From Candidatus Corynebacterium gallistercoris (GTDB lineage Bacteria > Actinomycetota > Actinomycetes > Mycobacteriales > Mycobacteriaceae): DNA of 42,140 nt. A program made the translations under genes and the position numbers. Positions within the stretch are counted from its first letter, which is position 1, and each line of letters opens with the position of its first letter. A model generated the notes under the pieces. That model was not told where the DNA came from. It saw only the letters and a list, made by a program, of their open reading frames with translations, and did no database searches. Positions 9,461-18,067 of this stretch are shown here, one piece after another. The DNA is taken from the NCBI GenBank assembly GCA_019114175.1, contig DXFZ01000059.1, positions 1 to 42,140 on the forward strand, written 5' to 3'.

Positions 9461-11563
9461 ATGGGCCTTTTGGGTAAGAACCTGCTGAAGAAGATGGACT
9501 TTACGTCCAGCCGCACCCACCGCACCTGCGTGTACAAGTGTGGCGATGCCTGCTCCAAGCCGGTATCCAATGAATCCAACAACAGCTACTTCCGGGACAT
9601 TATCCAGGGCCAGTACTCCCGCCGCACCGCACTGCGCGCCGGCGGTGCCGCAGTGGTGACTGTCGGTGGCGCGTCCTTCCTGGCCGCCTGCGCGGATGAC
9701 TCCGGTTCCGGCAGCACCTCCAGCTCCGCTGCCAGCTCCAGCGAGACCACCGCGGCGGAGGTCGCAACCCCTGAGGGCCTGAACTTTGAGATGGTCGCCC
9801 CCAACACCAAGGATGAGGTCGTGGTCCCAGAGGGCTACAGCTCTGACGTGGTCATTCGCTGGGGCGACCCCGTGGTGGAGGGCGCAGCCGAGTTTGACGT
9901 GGACAAGCAGACCGTCGAGGACGCGCAGAAGCAGTACGGCTTCAACTGTGACTTCGCCGCCCTGCTTCCCTTCCCGGATGAGAAGAACCGTTTCCTGCTG
10001 GTCTCCAACCACGAGTACACCACGCCGCAGCAGATGTTCCCCGGCTATGACGCGGACAACCCCACCGAGAAGCAGGTGAACATTGAGCTCGCCAACCACG
10101 GCATGTCCATCGTTGAGGTGGAGGGCAATGACAAGGACGGCAAGCTCAAGCCAGTCATGGGCAAGTACAACCGCCGCCTGCACGGCACCACCGAGTTTGA
10201 GCTGCGCGGGCCCATCGTGGGCCACGAGCTGGTGAAGACCTCCAAGGACAAGGAGGGCAAGCTCGTTGAAGGCACCCTTAACAACTGCGCCGGTGGCGTG
10301 ACCCCATGGGGCACCATCCTCTCCGGCGAGGAGAACGTGGACCAGTACTTCGCCGGCGGCGAGAACGTGGACGATGAGGACCTGAAGAAGCGCTTCAAGC
10401 GTTACGGCATCGAGGATGCGGAGACTGCCCGAAAGTGGGAGAAGTTCCACGACCGCTTTGACGTAACCAAGGAGCCGAACGAGCCGAACCGCTTCAACTA
10501 CATCGTTGAGGTCAACCCGTGGGACCCGGAGTCCCGCCCGGTCAAGCACACCGCCCTGGGCCGCTTCAAGCACGAGGGCGCCAACATCCACGTCACTAAC
10601 GATGGCACCGTGGTGGCCTACTCCGGCGATGACTCCCGCTTCGAGTACATCTACAAGTTCGTGTCCTCCCGCAAGATGCGCTCCGGCAACTCCCCGGAGG
10701 ATCGCGAAGAGAACATGAAGATCCTGGATGAGGGCACGCTGTACGTCGCCACCTTCGAGGGCAACTCCGATGACTTCTCCGAGTCCGGCGAGCTGCCTGA
10801 AGATGGCGCCTACGATGGCACCGGCAAGTGGATCAAGCTGGTCACCGTCAAGGAGGACGGCTCCGCCGAGTCCCACGTGGATGGCATGTCCGCTGAAGAG
10901 GTCATCGTCTACACCCGCCTGGCCGGCGACGAGGTTGGCGCGACCAAGATGGACCGCCCAGAAGACGTGGAGCCGCACCCGACCACCGGAAACGTGTACG
11001 TGGCTCTGACCAACAACAAGTACCGCGGCGCCAACCGCGAGGGCAAGAACGATGCCCCGATCGCGGAGTACGCACCCATCAAGGAGAACAAGAACGGCCT
11101 GGTCATGGAGATCATCGATGACCACACCGGCGAGGACCTGAAGTGGAACCTGCTGCTCGTCTGCGGTGACCCGGAGGAGGCAGAGACCTACTTCGGCGGC
11201 TTCGATAAGGACAAGGTCTCCCCCATCTCCTGCCCGGACAATTTGACCTTCGATTCCTTCGGCAACCTGTGGGTCGCCACGGACGGTAACGCGCTGGACT
11301 CCAACGATGGCCTCTTCGGCGTCGCCCTGGAAGGCGAGGCACGCGGCCTGACCAAGCAGTTCCTCACGGTGCCGAAGGGCGCTGAGACCTGCGGCCCCCT
11401 CGTGTTTGAAAAGCGCGTCCTGGTCAACGTCCAGCACCCAGGCGAGGACGAGGAAGCGACCGTGGAAACCACCGAGTCCAGCTGGCCAGATGGCGGCGAT
11501 TCTGTGGCCCGCCCATCCACCGTGGTGGCCTGGAAGGATGACTTCGGCACCATTGGTGCTTAG
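9461..11563 (+). CDS. phoX: PhoX-type alkaline phosphatase (DUF839), Tat lipoprotein
   Basis: About 700 aa. The N-terminal TCVYKCGDAC cluster and the rest match actinobacterial PhoX-like (PF05787) proteins, secreted phosphatases that use iron and calcium to release phosphate from organic esters. The export signal is Tat type (SRRTALRAG, twin arginines near residues 54-55) followed by a hydrophobic stretch ending in a lipobox FLAAC with cysteine near 77, so it should be exported folded and lipid-anchored. ATG at 9461 is chosen because AAGGGGAG precedes it; the frame is open to 9398. The stop overlaps the convergent LysR stop. Substrate is inferred from the family. Confidence 0.85.
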   Translation: MGLLGKNLLKKMDFTSSRTHRTCVYKCGDACSKPVSNESNNSYFRDIIQGQYSRRTALRAGGAAVVTVGGASFLAACADDSGSGSTSSSAASSSETTAAEVATPEGLNFEMVAPNTKDEVVVPEGYSSDVVIRWGDPVVEGAAEFDVDKQTVEDAQKQYGFNCDFAALLPFPDEKNRFLLVSNHEYTTPQQMFPGYDADNPTEKQVNIELANHGMSIVEVEGNDKDGKLKPVMGKYNRRLHGTTEFELRGPIVGHELVKTSKDKEGKLVEGTLNNCAGGVTPWGTILSGEENVDQYFAGGENVDDEDLKKRFKRYGIEDAETARKWEKFHDRFDVTKEPNEPNRFNYIVEVNPWDPESRPVKHTALGRFKHEGANIHVTNDGTVVAYSGDDSRFEYIYKFVSSRKMRSGNSPEDREENMKILDEGTLYVATFEGNSDDFSESGELPEDGAYDGTGKWIKLVTVKEDGSAESHVDGMSAEEVIVYTRLAGDEVGATKMDRPEDVEPHPTTGNVYVALTNNKYRGANREGKNDAPIAEYAPIKENKNGLVMEIIDDHTGEDLKWNLLLVCGDPEEAETYFGGFDKDKVSPISCPDNLTFDSFGNLWVATDGNALDSNDGLFGVALEGEARGLTKQFLTVPKGAETCGPLVFEKRVLVNVQHPGEDEEATVETTESSWPDGGDSVARPSTVVAWKDDFGTIGA

Positions 11564-12459
11564 GGTGGCGTCGCTACCTCAAAAGACCAACCGGTGACGA
11601 ACTCGCGGAACGCGTCCGCCGCCGGCGCGCGGGACGCATGAGCCCGCCACACCATGCCAAGCTCCCGCTCCCGACTTTCCTGGAGCGGGAGCATTGCCAT
11701 GCCCGGCACCACGATGTTCGGGTCCCCCATCGGCAGCAGCGCCACCCCCAGGCCCGCGCTCACCAACCCGGCCAGGGTGGTCAGCTCCATGGACTCGAAC
11801 ACCAGCTGCGGGCGGAAACCCGCCCGCGCCGTGAGCTCGTCCAGCAACATGCGCGTGCCATAACCGGGCAGCATCGCCACGAACGGCTCCCGTGCGGCCT
11901 CCGCGATGCTCACGGACTTCCGGCCCGCCCACGGGTGAGTCGCCGGAACCGCCAGGGCCAGCTTCTGGCTGGCCAGCTGCAGCCAGGCCAGCTCCCCGGA
12001 CTCCACGAAGCTCGTGGGCTTCGGCCCCACCAGAGCCACGTCCGCCTCCCCCGCCAGCACGTGATCGATCAGAACTTGGGCCGCACCCTGGAACAGCTGG
12101 AACGTCACCCGAGGGTGCTCCAACCGGTACGCCCGCACCAAGTCCGGCACCAGCCACGTGCCTAGCGAGTGCATGAAGTCCAGCCGCACGGTCCCCTGCT
12201 CCGGGTCCATGAGCCGCCGGACTTCCTCGATGCCGCGTTGCCACACATCGGTGGCGTCGGCGGCGGCATCGGCCAGCGCGCGGCCGCACTCGTTCACCGC
12301 CAAGTGGCGGCCGTTGCGGTCAAATAACTCCGCGCCCACCTCCCGCTCCAAGGCGGACAGCCGCCGGGAGAGCGCGGACTGGCTGATCCCCAGCGTCAGG
12401 GAGGAGTCCACCATGTTTTGCGTCTCCACAAGGTTGAGGAACCACGCCAGCTCCTTCAC
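11560..12459 (-). CDS. LysR family transcriptional regulator
   Basis: 299 aa, the usual LTTR length. An N-terminal winged helix-turn-helix (ISQSALSRRLSALEREVGAELFDR, residues about 24-48) is followed by a periplasmic-binding-protein-like effector domain. GTG start with GGAGAGG upstream. It is divergent from the MFS exporter gene at 12624, the standard arrangement for a LysR regulator and its target, so control of that exporter is the best inference. The last residues (EVATPP) are encoded by a copy of the dispersed GC element, and the stop overlaps the convergent phoX stop. Confidence 0.9.
   Translation of the reverse strand: MKELAWFLNLVETQNMVDSSLTLGISQSALSRRLSALEREVGAELFDRNGRHLAVNECGRALADAAADATDVWQRGIEEVRRLMDPEQGTVRLDFMHSLGTWLVPDLVRAYRLEHPRVTFQLFQGAAQVLIDHVLAGEADVALVGPKPTSFVESGELAWLQLASQKLALAVPATHPWAGRKSVSIAEAAREPFVAMLPGYGTRMLLDELTARAGFRPQLVFESMELTTLAGLVSAGLGVALLPMGDPNIVVPGMAMLPLQESRERELGMVWRAHASRAPAADAFREFVTGWSFEVATPP
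11564..11578 (+). repeat. dispersed GC element, copy 4
   Basis: Plus strand reads GGTGGCGTCGCTACC, then TCAAAAGACCAACC. It sits exactly at the convergent junction of phoX and the LysR gene and forms the LysR C-terminus. Confidence 0.7.
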
Positions 12460-12623
12460 CGCACCTCTCCTTCCTGCCGGTCATTCTGCGGGCGGTCATT
12501 CTGTGGCCAGTCATCCTTCGACCATGCAAGCTTCTTTATTCCTCAAAGTATTGCACAGTCCTGGACAAAAATGGCCGATTATTGCATTTAGGGAATCTTA
12601 TACCTTCCACCAGAATGATCGTT

Positions 12624-13841
12624 ATGGATCAAGCGAAGGAACCCGCGCAGCAACAACCCCGCCCCTACACCCCCAAAGACCGCGGCTACACCATGGCGCT
12701 CATCGCCAGCCTATGCTCCGGCCTGGCCAGCTACAACGCGCTCTACGCCACCCAGGCAATCCTGCCCACGCTGACGGAGGACTTCGGCGTCACTCCCTCC
12801 ACCGCCGCACTGACTGTCTCCGCGGCCACCGGCGGCCTCGCCCTCATGGTGATCCCCACCGGCATCATCTCTGAACGCTTCGGCCGCCGCATCATCCTGC
12901 AGGTTTCGGTCCTGGTCTCCACCTTCCTTTCCCTGCTGCTGGTAGTGCTGCCCTCCATCCAGTCCATCATCGCCATCCGCCTGGTCCAGGGCTTCGCCAT
13001 CGCGGGCGTGCCGGCCGTGATGATGGCGTTCCTCGCCGAGGAAGTAGACAAGAAGTACCTCCCCAGGATCATGGGCTTCTATATCGCCGGCAACTCCCTC
13101 GGCGGTCTCATCGGCCGCCTCATCCCCGGCATAGCCCTGGACTTCTTCCCCTGGCGCACCGCCATCGCTTTGTCCGCCGTCTTCGCCATCGCCATGGCCA
13201 TCCTGACGGTCTTCACCCTCCCCCACCAGCGTTTCTTCCAGCCGAAGAAGATCACCCTCGCCCACGAGCTCCACGCCTTCGCCACGCACCTCACGAACCC
13301 CACGTTGGTGAAGCTGTTTGCCCTCCCCTTCCTCACGATGGGCGCCTTCGTGTCCCTCTACAACTACCTGGGCTTCCGCCTGATCGACCGTTTCGGCCTC
13401 CCGGAGGCGCTGGCCGCGCTGATCTTCATCACGTACTTGTCCGGTACCTGGACGTCCACCCGCGCAGGCAATTTGGTGGAGCGTTTCGGCAGCCGCAAGG
13501 TGGTCGTGGGGTGCACGGCCACGGCGTTGTTGGCGTTGCTGGCGCTACTCATTCCGTCGTTGCCGGTGACGGTCATCGCCGTGTTCCTGTTCACCGGCGC
13601 GTTCTTCGCGGGCCATTCGGTGGCCAGTTCGTGGGTGGGCGAGGTGGCCACGCATGACCGCGCGGAGGCTTCCAGCTGCTACATCCTGTGCTACTACGTG
13701 GGCAGTTCCATCATCGGATGGTGCTCCGGCTACGTGTTCCACTTGGGTTGGGCGCCGCTGGTCGGGTGGCTGGTGTTGCTCTTCGGAGCCGCGCTGGTCA
13801 CCGCGTTCTTCATTTCTTCTTCTAGGGCGACGCCACCCTGA
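12624..13841 (+). CDS. MFS transporter (YnfM/sugar-efflux-like)
   Basis: About 405 aa with 12 predicted membrane segments in two halves. The MFS motif A-like loop GIISERFGRRIILQ lies between TM2 and TM3, and RLVQGFAIAGVPAVMMAFLAEE follows in TM4. The family is drug/metabolite efflux, often paired with a divergent LysR gene as here. ATG at 12624 is chosen; the frame is open to a TTG at 12582 and another ATG at 12615. Substrate not predictable. The C-terminus (SSSRATPP) is encoded by a dispersed GC element copy, and the gene converges on fadD with a 13-bp gap. Confidence 0.85.
   Translation: MDQAKEPAQQQPRPYTPKDRGYTMALIASLCSGLASYNALYATQAILPTLTEDFGVTPSTAALTVSAATGGLALMVIPTGIISERFGRRIILQVSVLVSTFLSLLLVVLPSIQSIIAIRLVQGFAIAGVPAVMMAFLAEEVDKKYLPRIMGFYIAGNSLGGLIGRLIPGIALDFFPWRTAIALSAVFAIAMAILTVFTLPHQRFFQPKKITLAHELHAFATHLTNPTLVKLFALPFLTMGAFVSLYNYLGFRLIDRFGLPEALAALIFITYLSGTWTSTRAGNLVERFGSRKVVVGCTATALLALLALLIPSLPVTVIAVFLFTGAFFAGHSVASSWVGEVATHDRAEASSCYILCYYVGSSIIGWCSGYVFHLGWAPLVGWLVLLFGAALVTAFFISSSRATPP
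13825..13837 (-). repeat. dispersed GC element, copy 5
   Basis: Minus strand reads GGTGGCGTCGCCC, then TAGAAGAAGAAATGAAG. It lies at the last codons of the MFS gene, at the convergent junction with fadD. Confidence 0.75.
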
Positions 13842-13854
13842 TCCTCCCCGCCTT

Positions 13855-15582
13855 CTAGCGGCTCGGGGGAAGGTGACGCGGCATGACCTTACCGGTGGGG
13901 TTGCGGGGCAGGCGGTCCATGAACACCACGTCCCGCGGCACGGAGTGTTCGGCGAGCTCATTGCGCACCCACTCTTGCACGGATTCTTGCGTCAGCGCTT
14001 CGCCTTCCGGGGAATCCTCCCGCACGAGCCACACTGCTAACCGCTTGAAGGTCTGTTCGTCATCTACACCGCGGGCGTAGAGATCCTTGATGCCGGGCAT
14101 GGGGGCCAGTACCTCCTCCACGGAGCGTGGGTAGACGTTCTCCCCGCCCACGATGATCATGTCATCGGCGCGCCCCAGCACGTAGAGATTACCGCGGTCA
14201 TCGAGGTAACCGCGGTCACCGATCTCCAGCAGTCCGTGCTTGATCTTCATCTTGTCCCGCTCATTGGCGTACCGGCGCATGGTCATGATGCCACGGCAGT
14301 AGATCCGCCCCGGGGTGTTCGGCGGCAGCTCATTTCCCTCATCGTCTAAGATCTTGACGCGGACACCGGAGACGGGTCGGCCGGCCAGGGCGGGGTCTTT
14401 AGCCAATTCTTCCTTGGTGGCAACAGCGCACACGGAGTTTTCCGTGGACCCGTAGAAGTTCACGGTCACTTCACCGAATTGCTTGTTGAGGCCGCGGATG
14501 AGGTCCTCATGCATCGCGTTGCCGGAGCTGACGATAAACTCCACGTGGGAGTGGTCATAGTTGCCTTTCTGGGCAACCTTGAGCTGTTCCTTGACGAAGA
14601 TCGGAGAGGTGATGATGCCGTTAATCTTGTACTTCTCCACGTCTTCCATGGCATGCACGGGGTCAAAGACGCGGCGCAACACCACGGTGCAGCGGTGGGC
14701 GAAGAGGATGTTGATGTTCGCCCAGCCCCAAGAGTGGAACATGGAGGCGGTGAGCTGCAGCATCTGGAAGGGCCGCCACGGGATCATGTACGCCAGGTCA
14801 ATAACGGGCGTGGGGAACAGCGGTTCGCGGTGGATCACGGCCTTTGGCGTGCCGGAGGTGCCGGAGCTCATGATCACAATGTTGCCCTTGGTAGGCACTG
14901 CGGGAAGGGTGGGCAGGTCTTCACTGCCTGCCTGATCCAGTTCCCGCGCGGTATCAATGACCTGCTGGAACGTGGGCCAGGCTGGATTGGGCGCAACCGG
15001 GTTGCTGAGATCCTCAGCGTGGCCGATGATCACCTGGGCGTGTGGATAATCGGCAGGCAGGTGACCGGCGAATTCCTCATCGATGACGATGACCTCAATA
15101 CCCAGCTCCTCAATAGTCTTCTTCAACTGTGCTGGGGAGGAGGCGGGGTTGAGCAGGTAAATGTCCGCGCCGATGAACGCCTTGGCAGTCAGGGGATAGA
15201 TGATGGCGCGGGAATTACGGGCCATCACTCCGATGCGGGACCCCTTGCCAAATCCGGTGGACATGAGAGCGCGGGCGAAGAGCTGGATATCCTCACGCAT
15301 TTCCGCGAAGGTGCGCTCCCCCATGTCATCAATGAGCGCGGTGCGCTCAGGGGCAACTTCCGCGGCGTACCAGATCTGGCGGGCGGCGGTGAATCCGTAA
15401 CGCACAATGCCTTCCGCCAGTTTCAACTTGGACTTCAGTCCCCCGCCACGGTGCACGATACCGGACTTCAATAGTGGCACTAGGCCTGTGGCGATGGTGG
15501 ACACTTCAAAGCCGAAGGTCTTGACGCCCAGGGTGAGGTTTTGCGCACGGGCCTTCAGGTTCTGCGCGTTGGGTGTAAGCAT
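13855..15582 (-). CDS. long-chain acyl-CoA synthetase (FadD)
   Basis: 575-aa AMP-forming enzyme that adenylates a fatty acid and passes it to CoA. The motifs of the ANL superfamily are present: the P-loop IVIMSSGTSGTPKAV, FYGSTE, the hinge region LGRADDMIIVGGENVYP, and the C-terminal catalytic lysine in LPRNPTGKVMPR. The start ATG at 15582 follows GGAAAGG; the frame stays open to 15642. In C. glutamicum a similar gene belongs to this genomic neighbourhood. It may feed acyl-CoA to the mycolate pathway, but it lacks the features of FadD32-type acyl-AMP ligases and the substrate is not known. Confidence 0.88.
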   Translation of the reverse strand: MLTPNAQNLKARAQNLTLGVKTFGFEVSTIATGLVPLLKSGIVHRGGGLKSKLKLAEGIVRYGFTAARQIWYAAEVAPERTALIDDMGERTFAEMREDIQLFARALMSTGFGKGSRIGVMARNSRAIIYPLTAKAFIGADIYLLNPASSPAQLKKTIEELGIEVIVIDEEFAGHLPADYPHAQVIIGHAEDLSNPVAPNPAWPTFQQVIDTARELDQAGSEDLPTLPAVPTKGNIVIMSSGTSGTPKAVIHREPLFPTPVIDLAYMIPWRPFQMLQLTASMFHSWGWANINILFAHRCTVVLRRVFDPVHAMEDVEKYKINGIITSPIFVKEQLKVAQKGNYDHSHVEFIVSSGNAMHEDLIRGLNKQFGEVTVNFYGSTENSVCAVATKEELAKDPALAGRPVSGVRVKILDDEGNELPPNTPGRIYCRGIMTMRRYANERDKMKIKHGLLEIGDRGYLDDRGNLYVLGRADDMIIVGGENVYPRSVEEVLAPMPGIKDLYARGVDDEQTFKRLAVWLVREDSPEGEALTQESVQEWVRNELAEHSVPRDVVFMDRLPRNPTGKVMPRHLPPSR

Positions 15583-15807
15583 TGTGCCTTTCCGGTTAGT
15601 CTTCATCCTGGTCCCTAGGCTTAGTGCCCAGTAGACAATCACGTGAAACCCAGCAGGGTTGATTTAGATCATCCTCCAAAAACGTCTCTACCGTAGAAGA
15701 TGTTACCTGAGTGACTCTGTGTGCATAGTGGCGTGCTCCTTCCTTTTCTACCGGGAAGACGGGCAGCAGCCACCTGGAAGAACGAACCCCACCCCTGCTC
15801 CCCACCC

Positions 15808-16039
15808 CCAAGACTTCCGCGACAATGCGGTGCGTGTAGCCCGCAACAGCGAAGACGACACCGTGCTGCCCTGGTCGCCGCCACTACTGGTGGCGCGAAG
15901 CCCGCGCCCGCGACGACGCCACCCGCGTCGGGCCCACCCGGGAAACCGCCGCCGAGCTCCGCCAGCGGACCGCGTGGAACGGTTGACTCCCGTCGAATAC
16001 GAGGTCATCATGAGACCTGCCGTGAGCCTCACGGAATGA
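15808..16039 (+). pseudogene. remnant of IS3-family transposase
   Basis: Fragments in different frames resemble IS3-type OrfA and OrfB. FRDNAVRVARNSEDD (about 15816) is like the OrfA N-terminus; an intervening frame gives REARARDDATRVG then AAELRQR, like the OrfA coiled-coil end; and RLTPVEYEVIMRPA followed by a stop at about 16037 is like the OrfB C-terminus. The catalytic DDE core is missing, so this is an internally deleted, frameshifted remnant that cannot move by itself. It sits at the left edge of the AT-rich cargo. The surrounding gap (15583-15807 and 16040-16229) holds no gene I can support. Confidence 0.65.
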
Positions 16040-16229
16040 CACCCCGACTGTCACCTGACCGTGCAGCAGCGTCCACGACAGAGAGCAAGTAAGTAACGCA
16101 AACGTGCTACGGCAGTGAAGAATCCTGGAGGTTTCACAGACTGACGCCCTGGGATGCTATCATCTGTGGTAATCATCACAACGGTGATATTCAAGTCGAT
16201 AATGATCGACACAAGAAAGAGGAACTCCA

Positions 16230-16406
16230 ATGTCTTCCGACACCATGACTGCCTCGATCTCCAACGCCGAAGACTTCAATACCACGATTCCCGCATCGGA
16301 GCTCACTCAGGCTGAGGAGAAGGGGCGCGCAGTGGTTCGGCCAGCCAACGGTCAGCCAACAGCCCAGCCAACGGTCAGCCAACGGTCAGCTTACTGCTTA
16401 GGATGA
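16230..16406 (+). CDS. short peptide gene, candidate RiPP precursor
   Basis: 58-codon ORF, ATG at 16230 with an excellent ribosome binding site (AGAGGA, 6-nt spacer). The N-terminal part is acidic and leader-like (AEDFNTTIPASELTQAEEKG); the C-terminal part (PTAQPTVSQRSAYCLG) is rich in Thr, Ser, Pro and Gln with one Cys. The leader DFNTT and the tail PTVSQ then CL recall linaridin precursors such as cypemycin (DFANT, PTVAQ, CLVC), but the C-terminal Cys needed for the cypemycin ring is not terminal here and no linaridin enzymes are adjacent. The stop TGA overlaps the next ATG (ATGA). An 11-bp tandem repeat encodes part of the tail. Family is unproven. Confidence 0.5.
   Translation: MSSDTMTASISNAEDFNTTIPASELTQAEEKGRAVVRPANGQPTAQPTVSQRSAYCLG
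16345..16389 (+). repeat. 11-bp tandem repeat in peptide gene
   Basis: CCAACGGTCAG occurs at 16345-16355, 16368-16378 and 16379-16389, with a 12-bp variant (CCAACAGCCCAG) at 16356-16367. Since 11 is not a multiple of 3, each unit is read in a different frame, so repeat gain or loss would change the peptide's C-terminus. Confidence 0.85.
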
Positions 16407-16804
16407 ACCCACACGACAACATAGGGGATAAAGAAATTACTTTCTTCCTTTTATGCGAGCAGACCATACGAAGGTCGATAACGCCTTCCTTTTGAATCTC
16501 AATTATCTTAAATTGCCATCTAGGGACATGGATACGACAAGGTTCACTGAAGTATTCAAGAGACCTATTCTTGCTCAAAACGCAGACGAAACAATGCCGA
16601 TGTTCTACCAGTTGAATGGCGTTCTATTTTCTCCGAAACATGAGAATATCCTTTCATGGCACCTCGATAGCGGCGCACGCTGCGCAAACAAGCTAGTTGA
16701 GTGCGTTTTGGCAGGCTATTAGTCGTTCACTCGAGGCACTACCGGAATGGTATATTCGAGAGGTTAAAAGGTTGAGGGAACTGCCCGGTTTATCTGTTTC
16801 ATAA
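16403..16804 (+). pseudogene. frame-broken gene of unknown function, about 133 codons
   Basis: An ATG at 16403 overlaps the peptide gene's stop (ATGA) and opens MNPHDNIGDKEITFFLL, which stops at 16495. A different frame then runs LPSRDMDTTRFTEVF to a stop at 16722 (this part alone is an 89-codon ORF from ATG 16453). The original frame resumes WQAISRSLEALPEWYIREV to TAA at 16804. One missing T in the TTTT at about 16490 and one extra T in the TTTT at about 16706 would join all three into one protein ending 28 bp before the MFS start. Composition is AT-rich. No family recognised. Either a decayed gene, two indel errors, or only the 89-codon part is real. Confidence 0.45.
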
Positions 16805-16832
16805 TTGATCCACTTTGGCGATTTAGGAAATA

Positions 16833-18041
16833 TTGTTTAGATTATACTCATTCCTGACTGCCGTCAATCTTGTTGACGGTTCCGTTAGAGTACTCCTACC
16901 GTTGCTGGCTGCTGCTTCCGGATATACTCAGCTTGAAGTTTCGGTAATATCCTTCTTCCTTCTTCTTCCATGGCTGGCAGGACCGTTTGCCGGAACATGG
17001 ATAGACAGATACGGACCGGCTTTCACAATTTTTTGGGCTGCACTTGCTCGAGCCACATTCCTTCTCCTAGCTGCATTAGTTGTATCCATTGATGGCGCCG
17101 ATGATTATACGTTCGTAATCTGGATTGTTTCGGCATTTATTTCTGGTTGTTGCGACATGTCAACCGACGTGGCATCCATATCGCGAGTAAATGAACTTTC
17201 TAAATCTGGACGCGGTTCAGTAACTGAGTTTTCTCGGCTCGCTATTGTTCAAACATTGTTTGGTAACCTCTTGGCGCCCTCTGCAGCCGGGATTCTTGTT
17301 GCTGCTCCGCAAAGTATGTCTTTCTGCTTACTCGGGAGCCTCTCCGTCCTTTCTATTGCAGCTCTTCGTCGCCAACCAGTAGTACACGTCACGCCTACTA
17401 AAGATCACGCTTTTAAGCGATCTATTATCCGAGATTCTTTTCGCGGTTTTCGCGTGATTCAAGGGAACGCGTGGCTTACGAGGACGATGTTGACGGTTTC
17501 CCTGTTCAACATTGCGTCTGCCGCCTCATCATCAGTGGCCCTCGTGTACTATGTGCAACAATTAGGCGTGCCTGCAGGTACTGTTGGCGTTTCTTTCATG
17601 CTCGTTGGCGTAGCCTCGGTGATTGGTGGATACATTGCGCCTTTCATATCTTCGAGGTTTGGATTCAAGGTATCCGTAATAATCGGGATTACTGGCATCC
17701 TCGGAACACTGTTTTCCCCGATTATCTCCAGCGAGTTTATGGTGATAATCGGAACGATGTCTTTTTTTAGCCTGCTTTCCCCCATTTTCGGCGCGAATAT
17801 GATATCGAAACGACAAGATGTCACCCCGGTGGAAAGTTTAGGTAGTGTCAATGGCGCTTTTCAATTCGCTGAGATAGGAATATCTCCGCTGGGTTCACTG
17901 ATGGGTGGTCTTTTTGCTACGTTTTTTGGTTCAACTGCGGTCCTTTGCACCGTTCCTTTCATTGGCCTTACTGCATGCTTAATTTTTCGACCTTGGTCAT
18001 TACCAGTTGAGTCCGACGGTTTGTCGGAGGGGTCTGTATAA
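16833..18041 (+). CDS. MFS transporter (MFS_3/EntS-like), AT-rich
   Basis: 402 aa, about 12 membrane segments. The N-terminus matches the MFS_3 (EntS-like) pattern: a short first helix, then LLPWLAGPFAGTWIDRYG between TM2 and TM3. Members export siderophores, peptides or drugs. TTG at 16833 is the only usable start: a stop lies three codons upstream, and AGGAAA precedes it. GC content is visibly far below that of all neighbouring genes and codon use is AT-leaning, so it was probably acquired. As the last gene of the small operon behind the peptide gene, it is the natural candidate exporter or self-protection pump for that peptide; this is inference. Confidence 0.8.
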   Translation: MFRLYSFLTAVNLVDGSVRVLLPLLAAASGYTQLEVSVISFFLLLPWLAGPFAGTWIDRYGPAFTIFWAALARATFLLLAALVVSIDGADDYTFVIWIVSAFISGCCDMSTDVASISRVNELSKSGRGSVTEFSRLAIVQTLFGNLLAPSAAGILVAAPQSMSFCLLGSLSVLSIAALRRQPVVHVTPTKDHAFKRSIIRDSFRGFRVIQGNAWLTRTMLTVSLFNIASAASSSVALVYYVQQLGVPAGTVGVSFMLVGVASVIGGYIAPFISSRFGFKVSVIIGITGILGTLFSPIISSEFMVIIGTMSFFSLLSPIFGANMISKRQDVTPVESLGSVNGAFQFAEIGISPLGSLMGGLFATFFGSTAVLCTVPFIGLTACLIFRPWSLPVESDGLSEGSV

Positions 18042-18067
18042 TAGGCTCTTCCTGTTTTAGTGGGCAT

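Noticed and set aside
9452..11437. Long open frame opposite phoX (about 660 codons)
   Set aside because: Antisense shadow with Val/Leu/Gly/His-biased composition typical of complementary high-GC coding frames.
15911..15925. Another copy of the GC element (CGACGACGCCACCCG)
   Set aside because: It fits the expected coding sequence of the IS3 OrfA remnant (RDDATRVG) and lacks the A-rich tail and the GGGGCGACG core.
16345..16389. CRISPR-like array
   Set aside because: Units are only 11-12 bp with no spacers, and no cas genes are present; it is a simple tandem repeat inside a coding region.
16230..18041. Complete linaridin or lasso peptide cluster
   Set aside because: No LinH/LinL, methyltransferase, RRE/protease or cyclase gene is visible; only a weak precursor resemblance and an exporter.
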